From positions 1 through 64,000 of the forward strand of contig NZ_JAHKRR010000009.1 in NCBI RefSeq assembly GCF_018863395.1: a stretch of DNA of 64,000 bases, given 5' to 3'. The translations under genes and the position numbers were made by a program. Positions 54,101 through 63,130 of this stretch are shown here, in pieces; position 1 is the stretch's first letter, and each line of letters opens with the position of its first letter. This DNA comes from Sinomicrobium weinanense (GTDB taxonomy: Bacteria > Bacteroidota > Bacteroidia > Flavobacteriales > Flavobacteriaceae). The notes under the pieces are model-generated. The model was not told the origin of the DNA and did not search any database. It saw only the letters and a program-made list of their open reading frames with translations.

Positions 54101-55519
54101 ATGAAAAAGCATATGCTAAAAAAAAGCTACAAGTTTTTAATATCATACGCGGTTATGATAGCTTTGATCCTTTTGTCGGCATGCTCCAAAATGGATTCCT
54201 GGCTCGATGAAAAAGAAACCCTTTCGGACTCAAGGCCGACTACACTTGAAGATATGCGGGCTATTCTGGACTATGCAGAATGGATGAACTACTGCTTCCC
54301 GGACATAGGGAATGTGAGTGCAGATCATATTTATTTGGATATGGTTGCTTTCAACAGTGCTCCGGAAGTGGGAAGGAATGCTTATACCTGGGCAGATATC
54401 ATATTTGACGAAAATCTGGGTTCTGCCGATTGGACCTATGGTTATCGTACAATAGCCCATGCCAATATTGTGCTGGACGGTTTGACCAGTATCCAGAAAA
54501 ATAATGCGAATACCCGGGAATACGATGGAGTAAAAGGTACGGCTTTATTTTTTAGGGCATTTGCCTATTATGGTCTTGCACAGCTTTTTTGTAAACCCTA
54601 TTCCGAAAATGCATCAGATGACCTGGGGCTTCCTATCCGTACAACCTCCGACATTAATATAAATCCCCAACGGTCATCTTTAAAGGCTACCTATGATCGT
54701 ATGATCAAGGACCTTGAAGAAGCGATTCCCCTGCTTCCCGATATTTCGGACTATCAAACACGCCCTACTAAACTGGCGGCATGGGGACTGTTAGCCAAAA
54801 TATACTTGTGTATGGAGAATTATGGAAGTGCAGAAAAGTATGCTGATATGACATTGGAATCCTACGACATACTATTAGATTTTAATGATAGTACGTTAGT
54901 CAGTACTTCCTCGGTTTATCGCTTCCCTTCGCATCCGGACAACCCCGAGATCTTATTTTGGGCGGCATCAAATCAAAATGTAGTTATTATTCCGTTAACG
55001 GTCATGATTGGTTCGGTAGACCAGGGCCTTTATAAATTATATGACGATAATGATTTAAGGAAGAAATATTTTTACTTCGATGAGGGAGATAACAAGGTAA
55101 AGTTCAGAGGAACGTATTCTGCCATCAATCGTAATTTCGCGGGCATTGCTACAAATGAAATTTTATTGATCCGGGCAGAATGCCTGGTTAGAAATGGCAA
55201 TGTCGCAGCCGCGTTGGCAGACCTCAACACGCTTTTGGAAAAGAGATATTTGAAAGGAACTTTTGAGTCCCTTGCTTTTGAGAATCCCGATAACCTGTTA
55301 ATAAAAATACTGGAAGAAAGGCGAAAGGAATTGCCATATACGGGTCAGGTGCGTTGGGAAGACCTCCGGCGTCTCAATAAGACCCCGCGCTTTGCTAAAA
55401 CACTGACAAAAGAAATTGACGGTACTACCTACTCATTACCACCCAATTCCCCTCGATACGTTTATCCTATTCCTCCCATAGATGTTCAATTAAGTAATTT
55501 ACAACAAAATGAAAGATAA
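54101..55519 (+). CDS. SusD/RagB-family outer-membrane lipoprotein
   Basis: The 472-residue protein has a lipoprotein signal (LILLSAC, Cys near residue 28). It has the helical TPR-rich SusD pattern: KGTALFFRAFAYYGLAQLF near residues 148-166, RPTKLAAWGLLAKIYL near 225-240 and EILLIRAECLVRNGNVAAAL near 355-374. It ends with RRKELPYTGQVRWEDLRRLN. It caps the SusC barrel and captures ligand at the cell surface. It lies 12 bases after the SusC gene and overlaps the next gene by 11 bases. Confidence 0.92.
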   Translation: MKKHMLKKSYKFLISYAVMIALILLSACSKMDSWLDEKETLSDSRPTTLEDMRAILDYAEWMNYCFPDIGNVSADHIYLDMVAFNSAPEVGRNAYTWADIIFDENLGSADWTYGYRTIAHANIVLDGLTSIQKNNANTREYDGVKGTALFFRAFAYYGLAQLFCKPYSENASDDLGLPIRTTSDININPQRSSLKATYDRMIKDLEEAIPLLPDISDYQTRPTKLAAWGLLAKIYLCMENYGSAEKYADMTLESYDILLDFNDSTLVSTSSVYRFPSHPDNPEILFWAASNQNVVIIPLTVMIGSVDQGLYKLYDDNDLRKKYFYFDEGDNKVKFRGTYSAINRNFAGIATNEILLIRAECLVRNGNVAAALADLNTLLEKRYLKGTFESLAFENPDNLLIKILEERRKELPYTGQVRWEDLRRLNKTPRFAKTLTKEIDGTTYSLPPNSPRYVYPIPPIDVQLSNLQQNER

Positions 55520-57065
55520 GCTAAAACTCTTTTTTATCCTGCTCATACTTCTTGCAAATTTTGCTGCTTGCTCCGAATCTTTGCCAGACAAAAAAATGGT
55601 GTCGGTTACTGTTCAATACGATGGAACGACTCCCGCAGATACCCTTATGCTGTTTGTCGCGAATCCCTTATATCCCAGTTTTCCTTCTTTAAAGAACCCT
55701 GGAACTAAGATAAGGGCTACTATGAATAGCGATGGTGTATATAAGTTCAAATTCAAAGCGGATCATGAGATCGGATACTACTTGATTGCAAATTTGAATC
55801 CAAAAAAAGGCCGATTGTATACCGAAGAAAGATTTGTCAAACGGCGGAGAGAAGTACAATCCTTAGTCCCGTTGCTAATTTATGAAACAGGGGACAAGGT
55901 GCAAATACGGATAAGCCCAAAAAAGGTATTGCCAACCTATGAAACCTACGATCCCCTTCGGTTATTTGATTTTTCGTATTCCGGACCTGGGGCTAACAAA
56001 TTGGAAGTGTTGACCCAAACGCATGATATATATCAAAAGATAGGGGTCAGTGGCCCATCATTTGATACCAACCAAAAGTATAGAGATGGTTACGCCAAAT
56101 GCGCAAAAGCTATAAGAGCGTATATCGAAGATCAGAAAGATAAAATAAGTCCGGTTGCCTATGAATTGATTATGACAGACGCCCTTTATAGCTTGTACCT
56201 CCCTCAATTCAAATCAATTCTGAAGTACTATAAGGAAGTTGAAGGACATCTTTCACCTGAGGAATTGGAGAATATCAAAAATGCGTACTTCAATAATATA
56301 AAAGATGCTTTGCCGGGGATAAATCTGTCTAAGACAGCATTAACGCAATCTTATTATTATTATCGTTACTTGATCGAGAAAAATCGGACAGATTGCTATT
56401 TTATTGATCATAAAGAAGATCCGTCATTAGTTTTCGAGCGAATGATGTCCCGTTACTCCGGTGAATTGCGGGAAAGAATGCTAACCTTGTTTCTGTATAC
56501 CTCCTTTGGAACATTGCAATTTAATGACCAGCTCGAAAGAGCTGTCAAAATCACCAATACGGACTATTGCAAAGATATGTTGACAGAACTGGCAAAACGG
56601 AAATCAAGTAAGAAAATAGGAAATTTCACCTTGGAGGACCCGGCTGGGAATCCTGTTCCCCTTTCGAAATTTAAAGGGAAAGTCATTGTTATGGATTTCT
56701 GGTTTACAGGTTGTGGAGGTTGCAAATGGGTGTATCAGAATGTATTGAAAAAGGCGGAAGCAGCCTATTATAACAACCCGGAGGTAGTGTTTCTGTCCAT
56801 ATCTGTTGACGGTCCTAGAAGTATTTGGGAAAATAGCTTAAAGGAAGAGATATATACGTCGGACATGGCTGTTAACCTCTATACCAGTGGTCAGGGGATG
56901 AACCATCCTATTATATCCGACTTTAAAATCAGGGGCTATCCAACCATCATTATTGTCAATCAAGAAGGTAAGATAGACAGTTATGATTTAGCCGAATTTA
57001 AGGGAGGTGACGGGTATGCGGCGATTTCTGATCGGATAGACAAGTTGCTTACCGGGATTCAGTAA
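55509..57065 (+). CDS. TlpA-like thiol-disulfide oxidoreductase lipoprotein
   Basis: The 518-residue protein has a lipoprotein signal (LLANFAAC). A unique N-terminal region of about 370 residues follows, then a C-terminal AhpC/TSA-thioredoxin domain: IGNFTLEDPAGNPVPLSKFK, then FTGCGGCKW with the CxxC active site near residues 401-404, and a cis-Pro region (RGYPTIIIV) near 478-486. It probably reduces or isomerises disulfides in the periplasm or at the outer membrane. It overlaps the SusD gene by 11 bases, so all three genes form one operon ending at the hairpin near 57072. Confidence 0.85.
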   Translation: MKDKLKLFFILLILLANFAACSESLPDKKMVSVTVQYDGTTPADTLMLFVANPLYPSFPSLKNPGTKIRATMNSDGVYKFKFKADHEIGYYLIANLNPKKGRLYTEERFVKRRREVQSLVPLLIYETGDKVQIRISPKKVLPTYETYDPLRLFDFSYSGPGANKLEVLTQTHDIYQKIGVSGPSFDTNQKYRDGYAKCAKAIRAYIEDQKDKISPVAYELIMTDALYSLYLPQFKSILKYYKEVEGHLSPEELENIKNAYFNNIKDALPGINLSKTALTQSYYYYRYLIEKNRTDCYFIDHKEDPSLVFERMMSRYSGELRERMLTLFLYTSFGTLQFNDQLERAVKITNTDYCKDMLTELAKRKSSKKIGNFTLEDPAGNPVPLSKFKGKVIVMDFWFTGCGGCKWVYQNVLKKAEAAYYNNPEVVFLSISVDGPRSIWENSLKEEIYTSDMAVNLYTSGQGMNHPIISDFKIRGYPTIIIVNQEGKIDSYDLAEFKGGDGYAAISDRIDKLLTGIQ

Positions 57066-57071
57066 TAGAAT

Positions 57072-57101
57072 AGGCCCTTTCAAATCTTATTAAAAGGGCC
57101 T
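57072..57101. terminator. Hairpin terminator between convergent genes
   Basis: AGGCCCTTT (57072-57080) and AAAGGGCCT (57093-57101) form a perfect nine-base stem with a 12-base loop. It sits between the end of the SusC operon and the convergent small gene at 57139-57468. There is no long T-run, so it may act in both directions. Confidence 0.65.
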
Positions 57102-57138
57102 ACTCTACAATCATGAAAAAATTAAAACTCGAAGGAGC

Positions 57139-57468
57139 CTATTTAAATGGGCTGGCTTTAAATTCATCAATTGTTGCCTGAGTTTTAGGGATGCGATTTT
57201 CTGCGTCAGGCGGCGTATCACTTGAAATGAGACAAGCATAGGTGCCACCAGGGCATAGTTCACTACCGGTCGGAGGCTGTACAACATAATAGTCAACGCC
57301 ATTTTCCGTAGTTTCCCCGGTCACAGCCCACTGATCAGCAACTGTTTCAGTCGAGATCTCTACGTTGTCATTCGCATTTTTTGTTGTATTGTCTCCGTGA
57401 GCAAAAGAAATAAGGACAACACCCAGCACAAGGGTTAGTGCTGTCAATGAAATTTTAAGATTCTTCAT
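57139..57468 (-). CDS. Small secreted protein, DUF6520-like
   Basis: The 109-residue product has a signal peptide (LTALTLVLGVVLISFAHG) and a short mature part. That part contains two close cysteines around a PGGTYACLIS segment, the pattern of DUF6520 small secreted proteins of Flavobacteriia. Function unknown. Proteins of this kind are often found next to SusC/SusD and thioredoxin-like genes, as here. The frame at 57111-57302 is a shadow. Confidence 0.65.
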   Translation of the reverse strand: MKNLKISLTALTLVLGVVLISFAHGDNTTKNANDNVEISTETVADQWAVTGETTENGVDYYVVQPPTGSELCPGGTYACLISSDTPPDAENRIPKTQATIDEFKASPFK

Positions 57469-57662
57469 CTTTGAAAATTTTAAGATTAATACATTGTTTT
57501 AGACTTTCGTGTCATTGGGCAGATGCCCATATGTTCAGCACCCCCTAATCCCGAAAGGGCTGCCGGATCGGTGGGATTATACATGTAAAATTATGGTGGA
57601 TGGCGTGGGCCGGAAAGAAAAAAACAACGAAAATGCTGCAAACCTTGCAGAAAACCTTTCGT

Positions 57663-58634
57663 TTATTTCAATTTTATGTTAAAATTCAGTCTTACCCCTT
57701 TTTTCAGGAATCGATTGAGCGCATAGCGGAACGAGCGTTCGTCACGGTAGCCCACCATCGGATAAACATCCTTTATGCTTAGACTGTTGCATTCCATCAA
57801 TGCAATAGCGTGGGTGATCCTTAGCCTGCTGTAATATTCATGGGGAGTGCTGCCATATGCCCGTCTGAATTGGTGGCGTAGGGTAGGTTCCGTTACATGG
57901 AAACGGGATGCAAGGAATTTACTACTCAGATCGCTGTCTTGATAATGCTCATCCAGATAGGTTTTGGTTTGGTAAGCGAGGTCATGTGTTTGTGTTTCCA
58001 ATGCCTTATCATAATACCCTAACACATAGGAGATGTACTTACGGAGGTTTCCATCGAGTGCACCGATGTTATTTTTCGAATAGCTGTACACCCTATAGAG
58101 CCAACGTTGTACCTTGCGGTCCATCCGGCATGGATACATTGCGAGATAGGAACGGCCGTCTTTTAGCTTTTCCAGTACAGATTGTATGTTTTGGAATCCG
58201 GCACTAATATTTTTCATCCACTGAGGGTCAATGCCAATCCATAGAGAACTGTGATGACCAGCTCTTGCACGGACCTGGTAGCTACCGGAACTGTAATACA
58301 GTAGGGCGAATGTATTGGGACGTGTCCTAGTAATGGGGCGGTCACCATCCGTGGTAAGGGAAAATCCGCCTTCCAGCATAAAATAGAGGAATAATTGTCG
58401 TTTGGGGATACTGAACCGGATAGGAATCGGTTTATCGGTTTTAATTTCAAAAAGGTCGATATAGAACGGCTGATGGCTACGCCTTTGACTCAATATTTCC
58501 ATCCCGTCCAGGCCATAGTGGTGGCAATGCTCGGCGAAAGGCATCTGAAAATAGCACCACTCCGGAAGGTTTCGGGTGAATTCATCGCACAGCAACTCAT
58601 CAGGCCTGAAGATTAGGTTGTATGGTGTTTTCAT
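57663..58634 (-). CDS. AraC-family transcriptional regulator
   Basis: The 323-residue protein has an N-terminal sensor-like region of about 220 residues. A C-terminal AraC DNA-binding domain follows with two helix-turn-helix units (LASRFHVTEPTLRHQFRRAY near 242-261 and IKDVYPMVGYRDERSFRYAL near 287-306). It lies downstream of, and convergent with, the SusC operon, and is a plausible but unproven regulator of it. No lipoprotein or membrane segment is present. Confidence 0.88.
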   Translation of the reverse strand: MKTPYNLIFRPDELLCDEFTRNLPEWCYFQMPFAEHCHHYGLDGMEILSQRRSHQPFYIDLFEIKTDKPIPIRFSIPKRQLFLYFMLEGGFSLTTDGDRPITRTRPNTFALLYYSSGSYQVRARAGHHSSLWIGIDPQWMKNISAGFQNIQSVLEKLKDGRSYLAMYPCRMDRKVQRWLYRVYSYSKNNIGALDGNLRKYISYVLGYYDKALETQTHDLAYQTKTYLDEHYQDSDLSSKFLASRFHVTEPTLRHQFRRAYGSTPHEYYSRLRITHAIALMECNSLSIKDVYPMVGYRDERSFRYALNRFLKKGVRLNFNIKLK

Positions 58635-59275
58635 AATGCTTTACTTGGCAGTGACGGAGTCGATCGTTTTAAAATTTATGGACTCCGCTCCGGCCGCCGG
58701 TATATCGAAATAAAATTACGGTCCTAAATGTTAAACCCGGTATTCCGGGCAGATACAAAAAGTATTCATTGAGGATACTTTTGCGTAAGAATTTTAACGT
58801 TTTTACTTACAGTATAAAGTTCCTCAATAAAAAATAAAAACATTTCGGGTAGAGGGAGAAAGATTTATGGCTCAGGGAGTTTTTTGGGTAAGAAAGCAGG
58901 TAATTGGCGTATTACCTTTTGGATTTGAAAGATTTTGAAACATGTCTGGTGCAAAGCCATACTATTTCCTAAACACTTTAGTAGGCACCTTCCGGTTTAG
59001 TTTTTCATTAGATTGAATATCATCAAACATAGAGTTTTCATAGTGTTTGTTTTTGAGGTCCGATGTCCGGTGTCCGAAGTATATTTACTTCCGACCTTTC
59101 GGCTACGCTCAAGGCGTCGCTTCGAGCTTCCGACTTCCGACTATTTCATCGTTTCCTGGTTTGCAAACTAACGATACTGTTTTCTACTATCAGTAATCAT
59201 TTGATCTTTAAGTTGATAAATGTTTAATTTTAATAAAAATGGGAACTTTACGGTAAGTAATTGAATTACAAACAC
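58635..59275. other. Intergenic region without a gene, with a dispersed repeat
   Basis: No gene is visible. 59056-59142 holds repeated GTCCGATGTCCGGTGTCCG and TTCCGAC-type words and a CTTTCGGCTACGCTC segment of the sort found in intergenic DNA of this group. The remainder is AT-rich. Confidence 0.4.
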
Positions 59276-59313
59276 AAAAAAGCCCAAACCATATTTTCAT
59301 ATCATTTGGACTT
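59276..59313 (-). terminator. Rho-independent terminator next to a tRNA remnant
   Basis: On the minus strand AGTCCAAA...TTTGGGCT forms a stem followed by a run of T. It lies after the tRNA 3'-end remnant at 59321-59339, as a tRNA terminator would. Confidence 0.55.
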
Positions 59314-59320
59314 GTAAGCA

Positions 59321-59339
59321 GGTGGGACCACCTGGGCTC
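59321..59339 (-). pseudogene. Remnant of a tRNA 3' end
   Basis: The minus-strand sequence GAGCCCAGGTGGTCCCACC matches the last 19 bases of the nearby tRNA (GAGCCCAGGTGGGACCACC) with two differences. No other part of a tRNA is left, and a terminator follows. It may be an old tandem tRNA copy or a duplicated attachment site. Confidence 0.5.
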
Positions 59340-59385
59340 CCTTCGGCGCAGTCTATACTGAGCTTGTCGAAGTGCTCAGGGTAAA
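59338..59385. repeat. Intergenic repeat (CTGAGCTTGTCGAAGTGCTCAG type)
   Basis: CTGAGC...GCTCAG forms a short hairpin at 59358-59379. The same wording recurs at 63131-63210 and partly at 19771-19822 and 48107-48125. Confidence 0.5.
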
Positions 59386-59403
59386 CTTCTCGCCAAATTC
59401 TCT

Positions 59404-59446
59404 AAAAAAAGAAACGCAACTACTTGTAAATAAGTAATTGCGTTTT
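59404..59446 (-). terminator. Rho-independent terminator of the CAT tRNA
   Basis: On the minus strand AAACGCAATTACTT pairs with AAGTAGTTGCGTTT, with one mismatch, and the stem is followed by a T-run (A7 at 59404-59410 on the plus strand). It lies ten bases after the tRNA 3' end. Confidence 0.7.
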
Positions 59447-59456
59447 GAAATAGAGG

Positions 59457-59530
59457 TGGTCCCACCTGGGCTCGAACCAGGGACCCCTTGATTATGAGTC
59501 AAGTGCTCTAACCAGCTGAGCTATAGGACC
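59457..59530 (-). tRNA. tRNA with anticodon CAT (Met or lysidine-modified Ile)
   Basis: The 74-base cloverleaf is complete. The acceptor stem GGTCCTA pairs with TGGGACC. The D-arm is GCTC...GAGC, the anticodon stem CTTGA/TCAAG carries CTCATAA in the loop, and the T-arm is CCTGG/CCAGG around TTCGAGC. The discriminator base is A. CCA is not encoded (CC then T). The anticodon alone does not separate elongator Met from tRNA-Ile2. Confidence 0.92.
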
Positions 59531-59595
59531 CGCATTTTGCGGATGCAATATTACTACTTATTTTAGTTTGCTGCAAACTTTTTTAACTTTTTATA

Positions 59596-60033
59596 TCACT
59601 CCTGTACTGCCGTATCTCCGGAGTTTTCAGGCGTAGGTATGTCCTGGCAAAGCTCTATTAAAACTCCCCCGGTACTTTTGGGATGTAAAAAAACAACCCG
59701 TTTATTGTCCGCTCCCTTTTTGGGTACTTCATTCAGCACGGTAAACCCTTCGGCTGTAAGGCGTTTTATCTCCGCTTCCATATCATCCACGTCGAAGGCT
59801 ATGTGATGTATGCCCTCTCCCCTTTTCTGGATGAATTTATATATGGGACTGTCTTCGGCAGTGGCTTCCAACAATTCTATCTTGCTTTCGCCCACCTGGA
59901 AAAAAGAGGTCTTTACCCCTTCGCTTTCCACTGTCTCCGTTTTATAAGGGGCTGTTCCCAGCAATTTGGTGTATAATGTGTTGGATTCCTCAATATGGCG
60001 CACTGCAATGCCCAGATGTTCTATTTTTCGCAT
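59596..60033 (-). CDS. mce: Methylmalonyl-CoA epimerase
   Basis: I chose the ATG at 60031-60033 (MRKIEHLGIAVRHIEESNTL), which follows a promoter element at 60046-60053. The 145-residue product is a vicinal-oxygen-chelate enzyme that interconverts (R)- and (S)-methylmalonyl-CoA in propionate metabolism. Typical family blocks are GEGIHHIAFDVDDMEAEI, VVFLHPKSTGGVLIELCQ and the early EHLGIAV; the His residues and the late Glu are the expected metal ligands. Length fits the family. Confidence 0.9.
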   Translation of the reverse strand: MRKIEHLGIAVRHIEESNTLYTKLLGTAPYKTETVESEGVKTSFFQVGESKIELLEATAEDSPIYKFIQKRGEGIHHIAFDVDDMEAEIKRLTAEGFTVLNEVPKKGADNKRVVFLHPKSTGGVLIELCQDIPTPENSGDTAVQE

Positions 60034-60045
60034 TACTTTTTCTAG

Positions 60046-60053
60046 CAAATATA
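60046..60053 (-). promoter_or_regulatory. Promoter -7 element of mce (TATATTTG)
   Basis: On the minus strand TATATTTG fits TAnnTTTG. It is 13 bases from the ATG at 60033, so the leader would be very short. Confidence 0.6.
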
Positions 60054-60116
60054 GGATTTACCCTCTAATTTACTGAAGATGTATCGATTTATACCCCATT
60101 CCTTCCCGGTATTTCC

Positions 60117-60124
60117 TATTTTTG
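60117..60124 (+). promoter_or_regulatory. Promoter -7 element of rbfA (TATTTTTG)
   Basis: TATTTTTG lies four bases before the ATG at 60129. Transcription would start at or beside the start codon, suggesting a leaderless or nearly leaderless mRNA. Confidence 0.5.
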
Positions 60125-60128
60125 CACT

Positions 60129-60521
60129 ATGGAGAGTAACAGACAGAAAAAGATAGCAGGGGTCATACAGCGCGACCTGGCAGATATTTTGCAACGCGCC
60201 GCCACCGATGGAGGCCTTCAGGGCATACTCATCTCCGTAACCAAAGTAGCGGTAACGGTAGATCTGTCCATGGCCAAAGTATACCTGAGCATTTTTCCCA
60301 ATACCAAAGGCAAGGAGCTCCTCGCCGGGATCAAAAAAAACCAGCCGTTGATAAAACACGAGCTGGCAAAGCGTACCAGAAACCAGCTGAGAAGGGTACC
60401 CGAACTGGAGTTTTTTATAGACGATTCACTGGAATATATCGATAAGATCGAAAAATCCCTGAAGGGTAAGGACAACCCCATAGAAAACCCTGATATGCTG
60501 GACAAGCGGAAAAAATCCTGA
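60129..60521 (+). CDS. rbfA: Ribosome-binding factor A
   Basis: The 130-residue protein shows the RbfA KH-like domain: QRDLADILQRAATDGGLQGI, ISVTKVAVTVDLSMAKVYLS, and the C-terminal RRVPELEFFIDDSLEYIDKI that ends the family. It matures the 30S subunit, binding near the 5' end helix of 16S rRNA. It is divergent from mce and followed by the permease gene. Confidence 0.93.
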   Translation: MESNRQKKIAGVIQRDLADILQRAATDGGLQGILISVTKVAVTVDLSMAKVYLSIFPNTKGKELLAGIKKNQPLIKHELAKRTRNQLRRVPELEFFIDDSLEYIDKIEKSLKGKDNPIENPDMLDKRKKS

Positions 60522-60596
60522 ATATCCGGCTTTATAAGATCCCGGGTTGTATATCGTTATAATACAACCCACAAAACGGTAACGCAATAACAGAAA

Positions 60597-61805
60597 GTGC
60601 ATTTCCCTACCTACATAGCCAAGAGGTACCTCGTTTCCAAAAGCAGCCAGAATGCGGTGAACATCATTAACCTGGTCACCTTTCTCGTGGTTGTTATCGG
60701 TGCTGCGGCTCTGTTTATCGTACTTTCGGGATTTGCAGGGCTAAAGACCTTCAGTCTTTCTTTCAGTAATTCTTTCGACCCGGACCTGAAAGTACTCAGT
60801 GACGGAGGAAAATTCCTGGATGTTGACAAAGACCGGGAGGAACAGTTAAAAGCCATTCCCGGAGTGGCCTCCTATTCAAGGGAAATTGAAGAGCAGGTAC
60901 TTCTTACGCACAAACAAAAAAATCATGTCGCTTTTATAAAAGGGATAGATGATGGCTATGCCCATGTGGTAGATACAGACAGTATCCTCTATTACGGGAA
61001 CTGGTTCGACAGGGAACTGAACGAAGTCGTTACCGGGATCGGTACGGCCAGCCTGCTGGGAATTGCCCTGAACGATTACAAAAACCCCTTGAAAATACTG
61101 GTGCCCAAGCCCGGAAAAGGAAGTATTACGTCCAATTCCACACCCTATAATGAAGTCGCCGTCACCGTTTCGGGAGTCTATGCCATTACAGAAGATATCG
61201 ACAAAAAATACGTGTTTGCTGACCTGGCACTGGTACAGAGGATGCTACATAAAGAACCGGGTGAGATCACAGGAATAAATATAAAACTTACTCCGGATGC
61301 CAATGCAGATCGGGTAAAACAACAGATCATTTCCGTATTCGATAACAAAGCGGTCGTAAAGGACCGGGTGGAACAAAACGATGCCTTATACCGTATGCTG
61401 AATACCGAAAACATGGCCACTTACCTCATCTTTACCCTGGTGCTTATCATAGCTCTGTTTAACGTGGTCGGAGCCATTATTATGATGATACTGGACAAAA
61501 GAAAGAATATCAACACCCTGTTCAGCATGGGAGCAACAATTAAGCAGTTGCGCCGTATTTTCTTCGTACAGGGGCTTATAGTTACTCTCGTAGGGGGAAC
61601 TATAGGCATTGCTTTGGGAGCATTGCTCACCTGGTCGCAAATGTTTTTCGGATGGCTTCGTATCACCCCTTCCCTGCCTTACCCGGTAGAGATCCACCTT
61701 TCCAATACGCTTATCGTATTCGGTACGATCGCCGTTCTGGGACTGATCGCTTCTAAAATTGCCTCCGGAAGGATCTCGGAAAAACTGGTCCGGGAACAGA
61801 ATTAG
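60597..61805 (+). CDS. ABC transporter permease, LolC/LolE/FtsX-like
   Basis: The 402-residue protein starts with GTG at 60597-60599. The first transmembrane helix (LVTFLVVVIGAAALFIVLSGF) is near residues 26-46. A large periplasmic domain follows, then three helices in the C-terminal third (YLIFTLVLIIALFNVVGAII, FFVQGLIVTLVGGTIGIALG, LIVFGTIAVLGLIASKIAS), the MacB/LolE fold. The PTYIAKRYL N-terminus and DKRKNINTLFSMGA are typical of lipoprotein-release permeases. The likely role is lipoprotein transfer from the inner membrane. The partner ATPase is not in this window. Confidence 0.88.
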   Translation: MHFPTYIAKRYLVSKSSQNAVNIINLVTFLVVVIGAAALFIVLSGFAGLKTFSLSFSNSFDPDLKVLSDGGKFLDVDKDREEQLKAIPGVASYSREIEEQVLLTHKQKNHVAFIKGIDDGYAHVVDTDSILYYGNWFDRELNEVVTGIGTASLLGIALNDYKNPLKILVPKPGKGSITSNSTPYNEVAVTVSGVYAITEDIDKKYVFADLALVQRMLHKEPGEITGINIKLTPDANADRVKQQIISVFDNKAVVKDRVEQNDALYRMLNTENMATYLIFTLVLIIALFNVVGAIIMMILDKRKNINTLFSMGATIKQLRRIFFVQGLIVTLVGGTIGIALGALLTWSQMFFGWLRITPSLPYPVEIHLSNTLIVFGTIAVLGLIASKIASGRISEKLVREQN

Positions 61806-61936
61806 AAGCCATTGTTTTGGTGGAAAGAGATTGATGTAGATTGAATCTCAAACCTTTCAATCTCCCGTCAATCTTTTAACCTCAGATTTTTCGGGTATAC
61901 AAAAGATGCAAAGGATTGAAAGATCTAAACAATTTT

Positions 61937-62929
61937 TCAGGCAAACTGATAATCTCCGAATCTTTCGAGCACCTCGTCAAATGCTGCAAAAACATCGGAA
62001 GCATCGTCTGAAGTCACCATTTTTTGCCGGTATTCCTTAAAGTGGGGAATGCCTTTGAAATAATTTGTGTAGTGTCTCCGGGTTTCAAATACACCCAGTT
62101 TTTCCCCTTTCCAGTCCATAGCCATCTGAAGGTGCCTCCGGGCTGCTTCTACCCTTTCTTCCATCGTGGGCGGAGCCAGGTGTTCACCTGTTTTGAAAAA
62201 GTGCTTGACCTCTTTAAAAAACCATGGATTTCCAATACTTGCCCTGCCTATCATGGCACCGTCCAGCCCAAATTTATCGCGCATTTCCACAGCTTTTTCC
62301 GGTGTGTCCACATCGCCATTGCCAAAGACGGGAATATGCATCCTGGGATTGTTCTTTACCGCTGCAATAGGGCGCCAGTCAGCCTCTCCCTTGTACATCT
62401 GCACCCGGGTACGTCCGTGAATGGATATGGCCTGTATACCAACATCCTGCAGGCGTTCGGCTACCTCTACTATTTTTATGGAATCGCTGTCCCACCCCAG
62501 GCGTGTCTTTACGGTAACGGGCAGGTTGGTACGTTTTACCATAGCTTCCGTGAGCTTTATCATCAGCGGTATATCGCGAAGTATCCCGGAACCCGCATTC
62601 TTGCATACCACCTTTTTTACCGGGCAGCCGTAATTGATGTCTATGATATCCGGTTGGGACTGTTCTACAATATCCACAGCCTGTAACATGGAGTCGAGTT
62701 CCGCGCCGAAGATCTGAATGCCTACGGGACGCTCCTTTTCGTAAATATCCAGCTTCTGGACACTTTTGGCAGCATCCCGTATCAAACCTTCCGAAGAGAT
62801 AAACTCGGTATATACCACATCCGCCCCCTGTTCCTTGCAAAGCGCCCGGAAGGGAGGATCGCTCACATCTTCCATCGGCGCCAGCAACAGGGGAAACGCT
62901 CCAACTTCTATGTTACCTATCTTAACCAC
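61937..62929 (-). CDS. dusB: tRNA-dihydrouridine synthase, DusB type
   Basis: The 330-residue FMN enzyme reduces uridines in the tRNA D-loop. Family blocks include LLLAPMEDVSDPPFRALCKE at the start and VYTEFISSEGL. IDINYGCPVKKVVCKNAGSG near residues 96-115 includes the catalytic-loop cysteine region. IHGRTRVQMYKGEADW and IPVFGNGDV complete the FMN and tRNA contacts. Length and motifs fit DusB. Confidence 0.92.
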   Translation of the reverse strand: MVKIGNIEVGAFPLLLAPMEDVSDPPFRALCKEQGADVVYTEFISSEGLIRDAAKSVQKLDIYEKERPVGIQIFGAELDSMLQAVDIVEQSQPDIIDINYGCPVKKVVCKNAGSGILRDIPLMIKLTEAMVKRTNLPVTVKTRLGWDSDSIKIVEVAERLQDVGIQAISIHGRTRVQMYKGEADWRPIAAVKNNPRMHIPVFGNGDVDTPEKAVEMRDKFGLDGAMIGRASIGNPWFFKEVKHFFKTGEHLAPPTMEERVEAARRHLQMAMDWKGEKLGVFETRRHYTNYFKGIPHFKEYRQKMVTSDDASDVFAAFDEVLERFGDYQFA

Positions 62930-62951
62930 AGTGCTTTAATTTATTGCGGTG

Positions 62952-62959
62952 CAAAGATA
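62952..62959 (-). promoter_or_regulatory. Promoter -7 element of dusB (TATCTTTG)
   Basis: On the minus strand TATCTTTG fits the TAnnTTTG consensus, 22 bases before the ATG at 62929. Confidence 0.6.
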
Positions 62960-63130
62960 AAGCAAAATTTAAGAATGTATCATTAGCTTTAGTACATGTC
63001 AAAAAATTATCAGTTATGACGTAAGACTGCAGGACGTAAGACATAGGACTTTAAAATACACATATAGACCGTCACGGCCAGAACTAACATTTTGGCAACC
63101 ACATAAATTTATAATGACACCCTCTGTCAC

